Shown: positions 18,219-26,261, numbered from the stretch's first letter. The stretch is DNA of 64,000 bases from Sphingobacteriaceae bacterium (GCA_029266635.1 JAQSWM010000003.1:1-64000), one strand, 5' to 3'. The notes: generated by a model not told the origin, from the sequence alone. Made by a program: numbers and translations.

Positions 18219-18929
18219 TTATGAATGGGCGTGAAGCCCGCATTCTTTTGTTGATTTATTCTCCCACCACCAGCGGCCAGCACGGAAATCTTCGCCCTCC
18301 CGGACAGCCCGTGTGCAAGGTGCGCAACCGATGCTCACAAAACCTTTATCGTGTAAAGTGTTGTATGGGATGCCGTTGCTGTAGATGAACGATTTTAATT
18401 CTTCTGTGCTCCAGTGCAGCAGCGGGTGATATTTGATGATGTTGTTGCTTTCGTCGTACTCCAGTTGCGGGAGGTTTTCGCGTTCAGGCGAATGCTCAGA
18501 GCGCAAGCCTGTAATCCAGAGCTCATTGCCGGCAAGCGCCCGCTTCAGCGGTTCTACCTTGCGGATGCCACAGCAGGTTTTGCGGTTTTCAACAGCTTCG
18601 TAAAAGGAGTTTGGCCCTTTATCGGCGACGAACTCCTGAAGCAAAGTTTGATTTGGATAGTACGCTTCAATCTGGATATTGTACTGCTCTTTTGTGCGGC
18701 TCCACACGTAATAGGTTTCTTCAAAAAGCCTTCCAGTATCCAGTGTGAATATCTTAACCGGTATGTTGTTAGTTGCAATGAGATGCGCAATAGCCTGGTC
18801 CTCCCAACTAAAGCTGGTTGAAAAGGTGGCCTTCCCAGCAAACTCTTTAGCCAATATAGCGAGAGCTTCCTCCGGCGGAAGTGCGCTAATGCCGCTCAAC
18901 GACTCACATTTTTCTTTTAAATCTGACAT
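18219..18929 (-). CDS. cysH: adenylyl-sulfate (APS) reductase, iron-sulfur type, CysH
   Basis: 236-residue thioredoxin-dependent reductase of the PAPS/APS family. It has the cluster cysteine pattern of assimilatory APS reductases: Cys119-Cys120 (CCGIRK) and Cys202/Cys205 (GCAPCTR), plus the catalytic Cys230 in KECGLH. PAPS-specific enzymes lack the four cluster cysteines, so this enzyme most likely reduces APS directly to sulfite. This agrees with the absence of an APS kinase in the operon. Sulfite reductase is not in the window. Confidence 0.93.
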   Translation of the reverse strand: MSDLKEKCESLSGISALPPEEALAILAKEFAGKATFSTSFSWEDQAIAHLIATNNIPVKIFTLDTGRLFEETYYVWSRTKEQYNIQIEAYYPNQTLLQEFVADKGPNSFYEAVENRKTCCGIRKVEPLKRALAGNELWITGLRSEHSPERENLPQLEYDESNNIIKYHPLLHWSTEELKSFIYSNGIPYNTLHDKGFVSIGCAPCTRAVREGEDFRAGRWWWENKSTKECGLHAHS

Positions 18930-18951
18930 TTTTAACTCAACCCGAAGTGCG

Positions 18952-18959
18952 CAAAGGTA
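18952..18959 (-). promoter_or_regulatory. -7 promoter element of the cysH-cysD-cysN operon
   Basis: On the minus strand reads TACCTTTG, a full match to TAnnTTTG, 23 bases upstream of the cysH start. A TATG at the -33 distance is one base off TTTG. Transcript leader would be short. I see no riboswitch-like fold in the 161-base gap. Confidence 0.55.
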
Positions 18960-19090
18960 TGATTCTTCGTCACCAAGGCATAAAATATTTTAGTCTATAG
19001 AAATGGTAGGCAAATGTAATAAAAATCTGCAGACGCGATGAAGGTGATTGAAAATTAGAGATAACACGCATCAGAACGTGACGCGGAGAA

Positions 19091-20245
19091 CTACCTGGTT
19101 GGGCTGGCTATGAAATTATTGTACAAAATATTCACCCCTTCCCTCAGCACATTGTTCATGCCTCCGGTGTAAGTTTCTTTACATCCGTTTGTAATTACCA
19201 CAATGCCGAACTTCTCTTTCGGATGGAAGAACATGGCACTGAAAAGTCCGTACGCTGAACCCGTGTGCCCTTTCATCACTTTGCCCGGGATTAAGTTATC
19301 CAGCGTCATAATCGCCATCCCATAACCCTCCTCTTCCGAGATTTTGGTTTGCATTCGCCTGGCGTTCTTTTTCTTCATGATCTTCACTCCCTTGTACCTG
19401 CCGAGGTTCATGTGCATGGTCATGTACTTCGCCAGATCAACTGCCGAGATTTTCATTCCGCCGGTAGGCGAAAATATTGGCGTGGTGTAACCCATCACAT
19501 ACTTGCTGATCTCTTCCCGCCGCGGAGCATAAGCCATTGGCTGAGGTGTGTATTTGTTAGCAATGCTATCGTATTCATATAACGTGACAAATCGGCTCGC
19601 ATCCAGAGAGTCAACACAGTAGCCGCCGTACAGCCCTAAGGGTTTTAAAATATGACGGCTAACGTAATTATCGAACCGCTCGCCTGAGAATTTCTCGATT
19701 ACGCTCCCAACCATGTTGAAGTTCAGGTTACAATATTCGTAGCCTTTGCCCGGCTCGTAGCTATTGTAGCATTTAGCGTAGTTCGGGTTTTTGTCGGGAT
19801 TAATCACATCCAAATTGAAATATCCTTCGCTATCGTTGATGCTCGATCTGTGCGAAAGCACCATAGCCAAGGTGATTGCCGCTTCCGGATATTTGGGATT
19901 GCGAACCTTAAACCCGATCAGCTTGCTGAAATCATCGTCTAACGCCAGCTTTCCGGCTTCCATAAGTTGCATGATAGATGTAGCGGAAAATGATTTCGAT
20001 ATAGAAGCTATCCGGAAAAGATCGCCTTCTTTAAGCGGAGCATTGCTTTCAATATCCCGCAGTCCGAAAGAGTTTTTATAGATGATATCTCCTTTTTTCA
20101 CCACCGCTACGGAGAGTCCCACCACTTTTAACTTCTGCATCATAGCAGCTATTTCGGCTTTGGTTTTATCCGCCTGAGCGATGCTTTGTTGTGAAAAACC
20201 TAAAAGAAAACATACAAGCAGCAGTTTGGAAAGGATTGGCTTCAT
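19091..20245 (-). CDS. serine hydrolase, beta-lactamase/class C penicillin-binding type
   Basis: 384 residues with an N-terminal signal peptide (cleavage likely after SIAQA, near 24-26). Catalytic motifs of the AmpC/D-aminopeptidase family: SISK (81-84), YEYCN with the Tyr-x-Asn pair (about 169-173) and HTG in KGHTGSAYG (near 320). The family includes esterases, peptidases and beta-lactamases; substrate not predictable. Probably in one operon behind the EamA gene (34-base gap). Confidence 0.85.
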   Translation of the reverse strand: MKPILSKLLLVCFLLGFSQQSIAQADKTKAEIAAMMQKLKVVGLSVAVVKKGDIIYKNSFGLRDIESNAPLKEGDLFRIASISKSFSATSIMQLMEAGKLALDDDFSKLIGFKVRNPKYPEAAITLAMVLSHRSSINDSEGYFNLDVINPDKNPNYAKCYNSYEPGKGYEYCNLNFNMVGSVIEKFSGERFDNYVSRHILKPLGLYGGYCVDSLDASRFVTLYEYDSIANKYTPQPMAYAPRREEISKYVMGYTTPIFSPTGGMKISAVDLAKYMTMHMNLGRYKGVKIMKKKNARRMQTKISEEEGYGMAIMTLDNLIPGKVMKGHTGSAYGLFSAMFFHPKEKFGIVVITNGCKETYTGGMNNVLREGVNILYNNFIASPTR

Positions 20246-20279
20246 GAGTTAGTTTTTACTAAATTACTTATTTCATTGG

Positions 20280-21173
20280 CTATGACGAAGCGGGAGTTTT
20301 CGTAGAGCTGCCACGGGCAATCAAAAGCCCAAGCACTACCAGGATTATCCCGAGCCAGGTATAAACAGAAATGGCTTCGTGCAACAGGGCTGCAGCTATC
20401 AAGGCACCAAACAGCGGACATAGGAAGAGCCAAAATCCCGCTTTGACGGCATTGATCTGCAATAGCCAAAGCCAGAGCTGCGAGGCGAAAATCGAGACTG
20501 GTATCGCCAGCCACAATACAGCTTCCCAAAAACTTGTGTTTAAATTATTGCTGTCTGGATGAAAAACGTACAGTGCAACAGGTGCCAGCACTACACCTCC
20601 GATGAGCGTTTGCCAGCCGTTGATAGTTATGAGCGACAGCCCTTCCCACTTCTGTCCTGAAATCCAGATCGCACCCACCGAATACGAAACCATGCTGAAC
20701 AACAATAGCAGCAATCCTCTTACAGTAACCGAAGCTTCTCCCAGGTTCGGCCATGCTGCACAAACCACTCCCAACATGCAAATCAGCAGTGATAAACCTA
20801 TTTTCCAGGTGAGTTTTTTATTAAGAAAGAACACCGACATGAGGCTGATGAAAATCGGGTTGGTAGCGGTAGCCAAAGCGCCGATGCTGGCGGTAACTTC
20901 CTGCATCGCTATCACATAACAGCCGAGGTAAATGCTGATGTTAAGAATCCCATAAATCGCTATACCACGCCATTCGGAGCTTTTCGGAAGACGATATCGT
21001 TTAATGCCGTGCGCAAATACCAGCATAATAGCTGCGGCAACGGCGAAACGTATTATGGCTAAGATCAGAGGCTGTACAACGGCAAGCCCTACTTTGGTAG
21101 CTGTAGATGCCGATGCCCAAAATATAGAAAACAACAAGCCTGCTGCAATCCATGAAAGATTTTTGGCTTTCAT
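20280..21173 (-). CDS. EamA/DMT family transporter
   Basis: About 297 residues, ten predicted membrane helices in two five-helix EamA repeats (for example LLFSIFWASASTATKVGLAV in helix 1 and LGIILVVLGLLIARG in helix 10). Members export metabolites or amino acids; substrate unknown. I place the start at the ATG at 21173 (MKAKNLSW) rather than an upstream TTG at 21185. Confidence 0.88.
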   Translation of the reverse strand: MKAKNLSWIAAGLLFSIFWASASTATKVGLAVVQPLILAIIRFAVAAAIMLVFAHGIKRYRLPKSSEWRGIAIYGILNISIYLGCYVIAMQEVTASIGALATATNPIFISLMSVFFLNKKLTWKIGLSLLICMLGVVCAAWPNLGEASVTVRGLLLLLFSMVSYSVGAIWISGQKWEGLSLITINGWQTLIGGVVLAPVALYVFHPDSNNLNTSFWEAVLWLAIPVSIFASQLWLWLLQINAVKAGFWLFLCPLFGALIAAALLHEAISVYTWLGIILVVLGLLIARGSSTKTPASS

Positions 21174-21213
21174 ATTATGCCGCAAGAATAAGGATAATTT
21201 AAGATGGTGTTAT

Positions 21214-21537
21214 CTATACGCCGGAATTGTCCTTCGGTTCAGGATTCTCCCATTCTGAACTGTCCGGTGCTTGGTTGTTGTTCAGCTTTGCTTCCGTCTC
21301 TGCCGGCCTTTCAGCATCGTCAAACACGGCACCCGCTTTGGAGTGCGGACCGGTATAATCGCTAACATCCATCCCGCTGTCGTCATCTTTGGGCTGCCCG
21401 CCGGTTAAGCCAATTAGCTCGTTGTGCGGCTGGCTTTCGCCGGATTCTTTCTTGTCGCCTGCGTTAGTTTGCTTCTGTAAATCTTCCTCATTTTCCTGAG
21501 CGGAATGCTTGGTATTTCTATCTTCAAAAGTGTCCAT
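21214..21537 (-). CDS. hydrophilic acidic hypothetical protein
   Basis: 107 residues from the ATG at 21537 (MDTFEDRNTK); an upstream TTG would extend it to 128. Composition is dominated by Asp, Glu, Asn, Gln, Ser and Pro with no hydrophobic core, so it is predicted to be disordered. No domain recognised. Sits 40 bases upstream of the EamA gene in the same direction. It is a plausible gene because it fills the gap and is free of stops, but evidence is thin. Confidence 0.5.
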   Translation of the reverse strand: MDTFEDRNTKHSAQENEEDLQKQTNAGDKKESGESQPHNELIGLTGGQPKDDDSGMDVSDYTGPHSKAGAVFDDAERPAETEAKLNNNQAPDSSEWENPEPKDNSGV

Positions 21538-21651
21538 GTTGTGGCTTTTTATAGAAAGACGTTTGAAGCCATAAATGGTTTGCCGAAGCAATTCGTCCAA
21601 ACAAGTGCATGCTGGAGGTGTTAGTTATTATGAATGTTTAAACATAAAATC

Positions 21652-22506
21652 ATGAAACTTCAATTTATTATTCCGGGACTGTTCCTGGTAGGCGTAATGG
21701 CCCAAAGCTGTGTAAGTTCAAAGAAATACAACGATTTGCAAACAGATTATACTAAGCTTCAGAACGATACCCGCGACCTGAATACCCGCTTTTTAAGCAG
21801 CGAACGAAATGTGGCGGTGCTGAATGATCGGGCAAACAGCCTCGAAACTCAGATAGCTTCAGAACGTGCAAACGTTAAGTCTTTACAGGATGCGCTGAAC
21901 AAGTGCTTAAACTCCAGCAATCAGGGAAATGTGAATATTTCTAAGCTGGTTGATGAGATAAACAGCTCCAACAAATACATCCAGCAATTGGTGAATGCCA
22001 AAAACAAAAGCGATTCGCTTAACATGGTGCTTACCAATAACCTGACCCGTTCTCTAAGTGCGTCGGAAATGAAAGATGTGGATGTGCAGGTCTTGAAGGG
22101 CGTGGTCTATATTTCCTTGTCGGATAACATGCTCTACAAATCCGGCAGCTATGAAATGTCTGACCGTGCAGGAGAAACTCTAAGCAAGATTGCGAAAATC
22201 ATTAAAGACTATAGCAATTACGATGTGCTTGTTGAAGGAAATACCGATAATGTGCCTATCGCACAGAAGAACCTTCGCAACAATTGGGATCTAAGTGCTC
22301 TAAGAGCGTCGTCTGTTGTGCAGGCTTTGCAGAATACGTACGGCGTAGATCCGAAACGTTTAACAGCGGGAGGACGAGGAGAATACAACCCGATAGCTGA
22401 TAACAGCACAGAGGCCGGGCGCTCCAAGAATCGCCGCACACAGATCATCATCACGCCTAAGCTGGACCAGTTTATGGACCTGATTGGCAAGGCGCCGGAA
22501 AAATAA
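21652..22506 (+). CDS. OmpA family peptidoglycan-binding lipoprotein
   Basis: 284 residues from the ATG at 21652 (MKLQFIIPGLF); an ATG 18 bases upstream is possible. Lipobox VMAQSC, then a coiled coil (about residues 25-115, with SLETQIASERANVKSLQDAL) and an OmpA C-terminal domain (about 140-275) with the peptidoglycan-binding pattern VEGNTDNVPI..NWDLSALRA..GRGEYNP..NRRTQIII. Typical anchoring of the outer membrane to peptidoglycan. Followed by a strong terminator. Confidence 0.9.
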   Translation: MKLQFIIPGLFLVGVMAQSCVSSKKYNDLQTDYTKLQNDTRDLNTRFLSSERNVAVLNDRANSLETQIASERANVKSLQDALNKCLNSSNQGNVNISKLVDEINSSNKYIQQLVNAKNKSDSLNMVLTNNLTRSLSASEMKDVDVQVLKGVVYISLSDNMLYKSGSYEMSDRAGETLSKIAKIIKDYSNYDVLVEGNTDNVPIAQKNLRNNWDLSALRASSVVQALQNTYGVDPKRLTAGGRGEYNPIADNSTEAGRSKNRRTQIIITPKLDQFMDLIGKAPEK

Positions 22507-22533
22507 TTTCATTGAGTGTAAATTGGTTAGGAG

Positions 22534-22566
22534 AAAGCCACCTGGAAAGGTGGCTTTTTTTATTTT
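22534..22566 (+). terminator. rho-independent terminator after the OmpA lipoprotein gene
   Basis: Perfect 10-bp stem AAAGCCACCT / AGGTGGCTTT with a GGAA loop (22534-22557), followed by a T-rich tract TTTTATTTT. Confidence 0.92.
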
Positions 22567-22612
22567 GAGAAGATTGAGAGAGGCTATGCTAAGGTGGCTT
22601 CCGCGGGTACAT

Positions 22613-22686
22613 GCGCTGATGCGGGCGTGCGGCTCGTGGCTTTTACCATCGTATCATTGATGCACACGCGGCACGCGTGCGCTAGC
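22613..22686. repeat. GC-rich imperfect inverted repeat, candidate interspersed repeat
   Basis: A block much richer in G+C than both flanks. Arms GCGCTGATGCGGGCGTGC (from 22613) and GCACGCGTGCGCTAGCG (22670-22686) are imperfectly complementary around a centre TTTTACCATCGTATCATTG. It supplies the last codons and stop of the gene at 22654-23118, whose protein ends in an unusual Ala-Ser-Ala-Arg-Val-Pro-Arg-Val tail. I see no second copy in the window. Confidence 0.5.
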
Positions 22687-23118
22687 GAGGAAAAGTTCTT
22701 TTTCTGTTTCTAAAGAAAACTGTCCAACATAATGCGAAGTGGGTTGAGCAATCCACAGTGCGTTATCTTTATCTAATGCAATGCTATAAATAGCATCAAA
22801 GCCATTGTCGAAGCGACCAATATTAAACTGTTTGATTTTTTTACCGCTTTGGTCGTGTAGATATATAATTGACGCTTCAAAATGGCAGGTAATAAATTGT
22901 CCGTTATTTAGTTTTATGCATTCAGCATACGGAGAATCAATTTTTTTCCAAGCATTTCCAAACTTAGCTTCTGCATATTCTTCGAGGTCAATTTTCTCTA
23001 ATCCGTTTAGGTCGGTCTTGTAAAACTCGTCGTGATGATTGTCCGGGTTCTTTCTTATAAAATATATGAGGCCATCGGTGCAGTAAACAGAGAATGCTCC
23101 GTCGGAAATGAGTTTCAT
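22654..23118 (-). CDS. hypothetical protein, last gene of the cassette array, altered C-terminus
   Basis: 154 residues, no signal peptide. Contains repeated short beta-like segments (GLIYFIRK, GQFITCHFEASIIYLHD, AIYSIALDKDNALWIAQP) that resemble blades of a beta-propeller, but no family recognised. The gene starts 28 bases after the predicted recombination point of the attC-like site at 23139. No attC follows it; instead it runs into a GC-rich repeat which probably replaced the original 3' end. Could be a degraded cassette gene. Confidence 0.6.
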   Translation of the reverse strand: MKLISDGAFSVYCTDGLIYFIRKNPDNHHDEFYKTDLNGLEKIDLEEYAEAKFGNAWKKIDSPYAECIKLNNGQFITCHFEASIIYLHDQSGKKIKQFNIGRFDNGFDAIYSIALDKDNALWIAQPTSHYVGQFSLETEKELFLASARVPRVHQ

Positions 23119-23138
23119 GGTCGGTCTTTATTTTGCTT

Positions 23139-23273
23139 GCCCCTAACGTTTAAGGGTTTAGGTTGTGCCCGATTAGAAGGCGGTTACCTGTCACCCAGTA
23201 CTAAAGTAGTTAAAAAGAAGATAGGAACGAGATTCACGTCACCCGGGCATAATTTAAACCCTATGTTATGGGC
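23139..23273 (-). repeat. attC-like site A
   Basis: 135-bp imperfect inverted repeat. Read on the minus strand it begins GCCCATAACATAGGG and ends AACGTTAGGGGC. The left arm (plus strand) CCCTAACGTTTAAGGG..GTGCCCG is complementary to CGGGCAT..AAACCCTATGTTATGGG. Its R'' box overlaps the TAA stop of the upstream gene, the usual cassette layout. R' reads GTTAGGG, one base off the GTTRRRY consensus. Confidence 0.8.
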
Positions 23274-23883
23274 AGTTTTCTTGAATAACCTCATTTATCT
23301 CGTTCGTCTCGCTGTTGAATCTGTCATCGTTGAATCCGTTTTCTAAAGCTATTTTGACAAAGTGTTTAGCATTTTGACAGTCATCCATCTTATAATAATA
23401 AACCGCCAAGTTGAAACATAGAACATAATGGTCGAACTGCCTTTCTGTAGATTTGGATAAACCCGTCTTCAGAATATGTATCGCGTCGCTATATCGTCCC
23501 TGCTCGCCGAGGTAAGTACCGTAACTGGCATACGCTATTAAATAAGAGCTATCTGCCTGAATAGCCTTCTCGAAGTGCGAAAAAGCTTCGTCATTCATGC
23601 CTAACTTAGCTTCGGCGTTTGCAATTGAATTTAAGATAGTACCGTTATTGGGTTCTATATTGTTTGACTTTCTGAAATATGTAAGTGCTTTCTGATAGTT
23701 TCGAGTATTCACCGCCTCCATTCCTGAGGCAAAAATATCTCTAGCTTGGGTTGACTTGATGTCGGAGTAGTCAGTTCCAATGAGCTCTCTCTCATTGTCG
23801 CCTGTTGTCGATGAATCTGGGCTGCAGGAGACAACTATTGTCAACAAGAAAAAAACGAACAAATTCCTTAATTCAACGGTCAT
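23266..23883 (-). CDS. TPR-repeat lipoprotein, cassette gene 3
   Basis: 205 residues. Signal with lipobox LTIVVSC near residue 20, then a linker and about three to four tetratricopeptide repeats (ALTYFRKSNNIEPNNGTILNS; AFSHFEKAIQADSSYLIAYAS; AIHILKTGLSKS). TPRs mediate protein contacts; partner unknown. It starts 30 bases after one predicted recombination point and its stop TAA lies inside the R'' box of the next attC-like site. Visibly more A+T rich than the chromosomal genes around. Confidence 0.75.
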   Translation of the reverse strand: MTVELRNLFVFFLLTIVVSCSPDSSTTGDNERELIGTDYSDIKSTQARDIFASGMEAVNTRNYQKALTYFRKSNNIEPNNGTILNSIANAEAKLGMNDEAFSHFEKAIQADSSYLIAYASYGTYLGEQGRYSDAIHILKTGLSKSTERQFDHYVLCFNLAVYYYKMDDCQNAKHFVKIALENGFNDDRFNSETNEINEVIQENCP

Positions 23884-23905
23884 ACTGTGGTTCAGTGTTT
23901 AAATT

Positions 23906-24040
23906 GCCCATAACGGTTAGGCTTGTTGCTGTTGCGACCTTAATTGCACGTCACTTTCAAGCCTGCATAAATGTAATAGAAATCAGCGAAATAATATACA
24001 CCACCGAAACCAGCAATAGTAACAAGGCGATGTTATGCGC
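23906..24040 (-). repeat. attC-like site B
   Basis: 135-bp imperfect inverted repeat. Plus-strand left arm GCCCATAACGGTTAGGCTTG and TTGCTGTTGC; right arm GCAATAGTAACAAGG and CGATGTTATGCGC are complementary. R'' GCGCATAAC overlaps the TAA stop of the 152-residue gene; R' reads GTTATGG on the minus strand. Confidence 0.8.
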
Positions 24041-24491
24041 TGCCATTCTTTGTAATTTCTGGTTCGTTTAATGCTATAATATGAACAATGTGATTTTGGC
24101 AATACAGTCCATAGTGTCTCAATTCCTTAGGGAAAATCTCGTCCGCATAAGTTTCTTTTAAAACGAAGTCCCGATAACTCGATTCCGAAAAAATGCAAAA
24201 GGTCGAGTACTTTCCAGCAACATAGTTTTCATTCTCACGAAAGCTGTAGAAGCTCTCATTAAGAACTTGATATGCTACATAATTTATAAAGGAGATATTA
24301 AAGGATGTTCCGTATTCATTAATAGATACTTCATAACAGTCCTTGATAGTTTTTTCTCCAACAACTACGTCTGTCGAAAGCGGTGATGTAAATGATTCTC
24401 GAACTTCGATTTCGAGGGAGTTGTCACTAGGCTCATATAGCTTCGTAAGAAACAGTCCTCCGTAGTTATTTATTTCCTCGAAATTGTTCAT
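24033..24491 (-). CDS. hypothetical protein, cassette gene 2
   Basis: 152 residues, cytoplasmic by appearance, rich in Glu, Ser, Tyr and Phe, no domain recognised. Starts 21 bases after the predicted recombination point at 24512/24513, ends inside attC-like site B. It could be a small immunity- or stress-type protein as is common for integron cassettes, but nothing in the sequence shows this. Confidence 0.65.
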   Translation of the reverse strand: MNNFEEINNYGGLFLTKLYEPSDNSLEIEVRESFTSPLSTDVVVGEKTIKDCYEVSINEYGTSFNISFINYVAYQVLNESFYSFRENENYVAGKYSTFCIFSESSYRDFVLKETYADEIFPKELRHYGLYCQNHIVHIIALNEPEITKNGSA

Positions 24492-24504
24492 GGGTTTTAT
24501 GGTT

Positions 24505-24641
24505 GCGCATAACGTTCAGGGCTTTGCGAAGATGGCGGATTAGAAAGTACTTCATTGTCCCTCGGCACAAAACTTAGTTAAATGTAGAAAATTTTCGAGA
24601 ACAACGTTACCCGCCATTTTTGCAATAGCCCATGTTAGGTG
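24505..24641 (-). repeat. attC-like site C
   Basis: 137-bp imperfect inverted repeat. Left arm GCGCATAACGTTCAGGG, TTTGCGAAGATGGCGG; right arm CCGCCATTTTTGCAA, TAGCCCATGTTAGGTG. Minus-strand R'' CACCTAAC and R' GTTATGC. The interior (GGATTAGAAAGTACTTC .. TTTTCGAGAAC) is related to site A and to the partial site at the window's left edge. Confidence 0.82.
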
Positions 24642-24673
24642 AAGTGCTTTTTGTGACAATCAAGCCTACTTCG

Positions 24674-25045
24674 TCAGTGGAAATGACTTAAAGTGTTGTT
24701 CCAGAACGAGTGTCGGACTTTCGCATAGCACGAGTAAATTGGTAACTCGAGAACTATAAACACCACGATAATAAGGCTAACTAATACTCCAAAGGTCGGT
24801 CGAGGCTTTGGCTTAAATAATAGAAGTAGTCCGTAACCAATTGAGATTCCGATTAAGACGATATAGAAGATACCCCGACTTGCAAATAGGAGTCTATCGC
24901 TGTTATGAATCGAAGTATTGAGGCTGTAATTACCTATCCTAAATATCGCATAGTACGATTCTTTCAACAAATCTAGCTGTAAATACAAAAAGACAATCGA
25001 AAGTCCGACTAGAACGACTGGTAGAACGTTTATTCGGGTTTTCAT
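24674..25045 (-). CDS. small membrane protein, cassette gene 1
   Basis: 123 residues with three predicted membrane helices: LPVVLVGLSIVFLYLQL (about 8-24), LLFASRGIFYIVLIGISIGYG (about 52-74) and VLVSLIIVVFIVLELPIY (about 88-105). No family recognised. It begins 14 bases after the predicted recombination point of site D and ends 32 bases before site C. Promoter not apparent; expression may depend on upstream read-through. Confidence 0.65.
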   Translation of the reverse strand: MKTRINVLPVVLVGLSIVFLYLQLDLLKESYYAIFRIGNYSLNTSIHNSDRLLFASRGIFYIVLIGISIGYGLLLLFKPKPRPTFGVLVSLIIVVFIVLELPIYSCYAKVRHSFWNNTLSHFH

Positions 25046-25052
25046 AGCATTT

Positions 25053-25151
25053 CACCTAACTTGTATATATATGCGTATCGCTCTGCTACTTTATGCCCAC
25101 AAACACCCTATATGGGTGGGATATATGCGATAAAGCAGGTAAATTATACGC
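25053..25151 (-). repeat. attC-like site D, degenerate upstream half
   Basis: On the minus strand the site ends ACAAGTTAGGTG, with R' GTTAGGT that fits GTTRRRY fully. It contains a strong hairpin: GCGTAT..ATACGC, CTGCTTTAT against ATAAAGTAGCAG, CCCAC against GTGGG. The putative R'' (GTATAAT) is poor and the site is shorter (about 99 bp) than A-C. It marks the start of the array next to the nucleoid-associated protein gene. Confidence 0.55.
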
Positions 25152-25205
25152 CGTTTATTTTTAAAGCTATTCATTAGTATCCATTCATCAAAGTAGCTTC
25201 CCTGC

Positions 25206-26261
25206 CTACTGCTCCTCCTTAAAATACACCTTGTAATAATTCATCGCTTTGCTATCGTCGAAGCCTTTTTCAATAAGCTCTTTATTGCCGTGAATGTAAA
25301 TGTGGAAGTTTTTATCAAGCTTTAACACGCTTTTGAAAACCCGGGCTTGCTTTTTCACGGCTGCATCAGAAATATCGAAGCTGTCGGCAATTGGGGTTTC
25401 AAATTCATCCTCGTAGTTCTTTTTGAAGTTTTTGAAAGATTCAATTCCCTGCGGATTGCCAATTACTTCATTTGAAAATTCATCCATTTCGAAGGTTTCC
25501 TTTTCCTTGAAGTACTTCATGGAACGGTTCAGCAAATCTATTTTATCAGCTTTCGAAATCTCAAACTCATCATCAATTTTTTGCGTTACGAAGTTCTTGT
25601 AAACACCAAGCACATTTTGTGTCTGGGTGTACGCATCGTTCCTGATCTTCAGCTTCAGGAAATCATCTTTCCAGTACACCGCTTCGGTGCTGCGGTTGGT
25701 CTGATCAATCACCGCAACCTTATAGCCCTCTTCTTTTTCTGTGTTGAAAATCAGGCAGCCTTTATCAAGTTTGTTGATGTTGATCGCCTCCTGTTCATAG
25801 CTCACGTTAAAGCCTTCCTTTTCGGGATAAACCTTTAAGTACGTTTCCTTGGTTTCTGATTTGAAGATCCCGATCGCGTCAAGCAACTCGCCTTCTATCT
25901 GCACATTGTTGAAGTATGCCACGTACAGCTCGCCCGACTTTATTTTTGGATGATTTGAAATATCATACAAGTGTTTTGCGAACTGTTTGCTGTTTTCGTG
26001 GAAGGTGGTTTTGTCCTCAAAAATTGCGGATGCAAAATGAAAAGCTTCATTCAGGTCGAGGTTGTTGCTGGGGTGCATGAAGCGATAAACCTCATTCACC
26101 TTTTCATACGGACTGAGGAAATACTGCTGAAGCAGGCGGCTGAGAAGTTCATCCCGAACATAAACAGGTTCTTCGGATAAGATCATGTACTCATCCTGCA
26201 GCTTATTGCCTATGCGGTGGATGGAGAGTTGGGAAAGAGTGGCTTCGAAAAAGGAAATCAT
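25206..26261 (-). CDS. 37-kDa nucleoid-associated protein family member
   Basis: 351 residues similar in layout to the NdpA/YejK nucleoid-associated protein family: N-terminal IHRIGNKLQDEYMILSEEP, central GILDAIGIFKSE-like strand-turn (ELLDAIGIFKSETKETYLK), and C-terminal HIYIHGNKELIEKGFD. Function poorly known; family members bind DNA or are induced in stress. Chromosomal-looking base composition; first gene on the upstream side of the cassette array, with its stop 55 bases from site D. Confidence 0.82.
   Translation of the reverse strand: MISFFEATLSQLSIHRIGNKLQDEYMILSEEPVYVRDELLSRLLQQYFLSPYEKVNEVYRFMHPSNNLDLNEAFHFASAIFEDKTTFHENSKQFAKHLYDISNHPKIKSGELYVAYFNNVQIEGELLDAIGIFKSETKETYLKVYPEKEGFNVSYEQEAININKLDKGCLIFNTEKEEGYKVAVIDQTNRSTEAVYWKDDFLKLKIRNDAYTQTQNVLGVYKNFVTQKIDDEFEISKADKIDLLNRSMKYFKEKETFEMDEFSNEVIGNPQGIESFKNFKKNYEDEFETPIADSFDISDAAVKKQARVFKSVLKLDKNFHIYIHGNKELIEKGFDDSKAMNYYKVYFKEEQ

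Noticed and set aside
18930-19090. Possible SAM or other riboswitch before cysH
   Set aside because: The leader from the -7 element to the ATG is too short and no consensus fold was visible.
22507-25200. Search for an integrase or transposase gene that could explain the array
   Set aside because: No tyrosine recombinase motif, terminal inverted repeat pair or target duplication is visible in the window; the array is therefore described as integrase-less.
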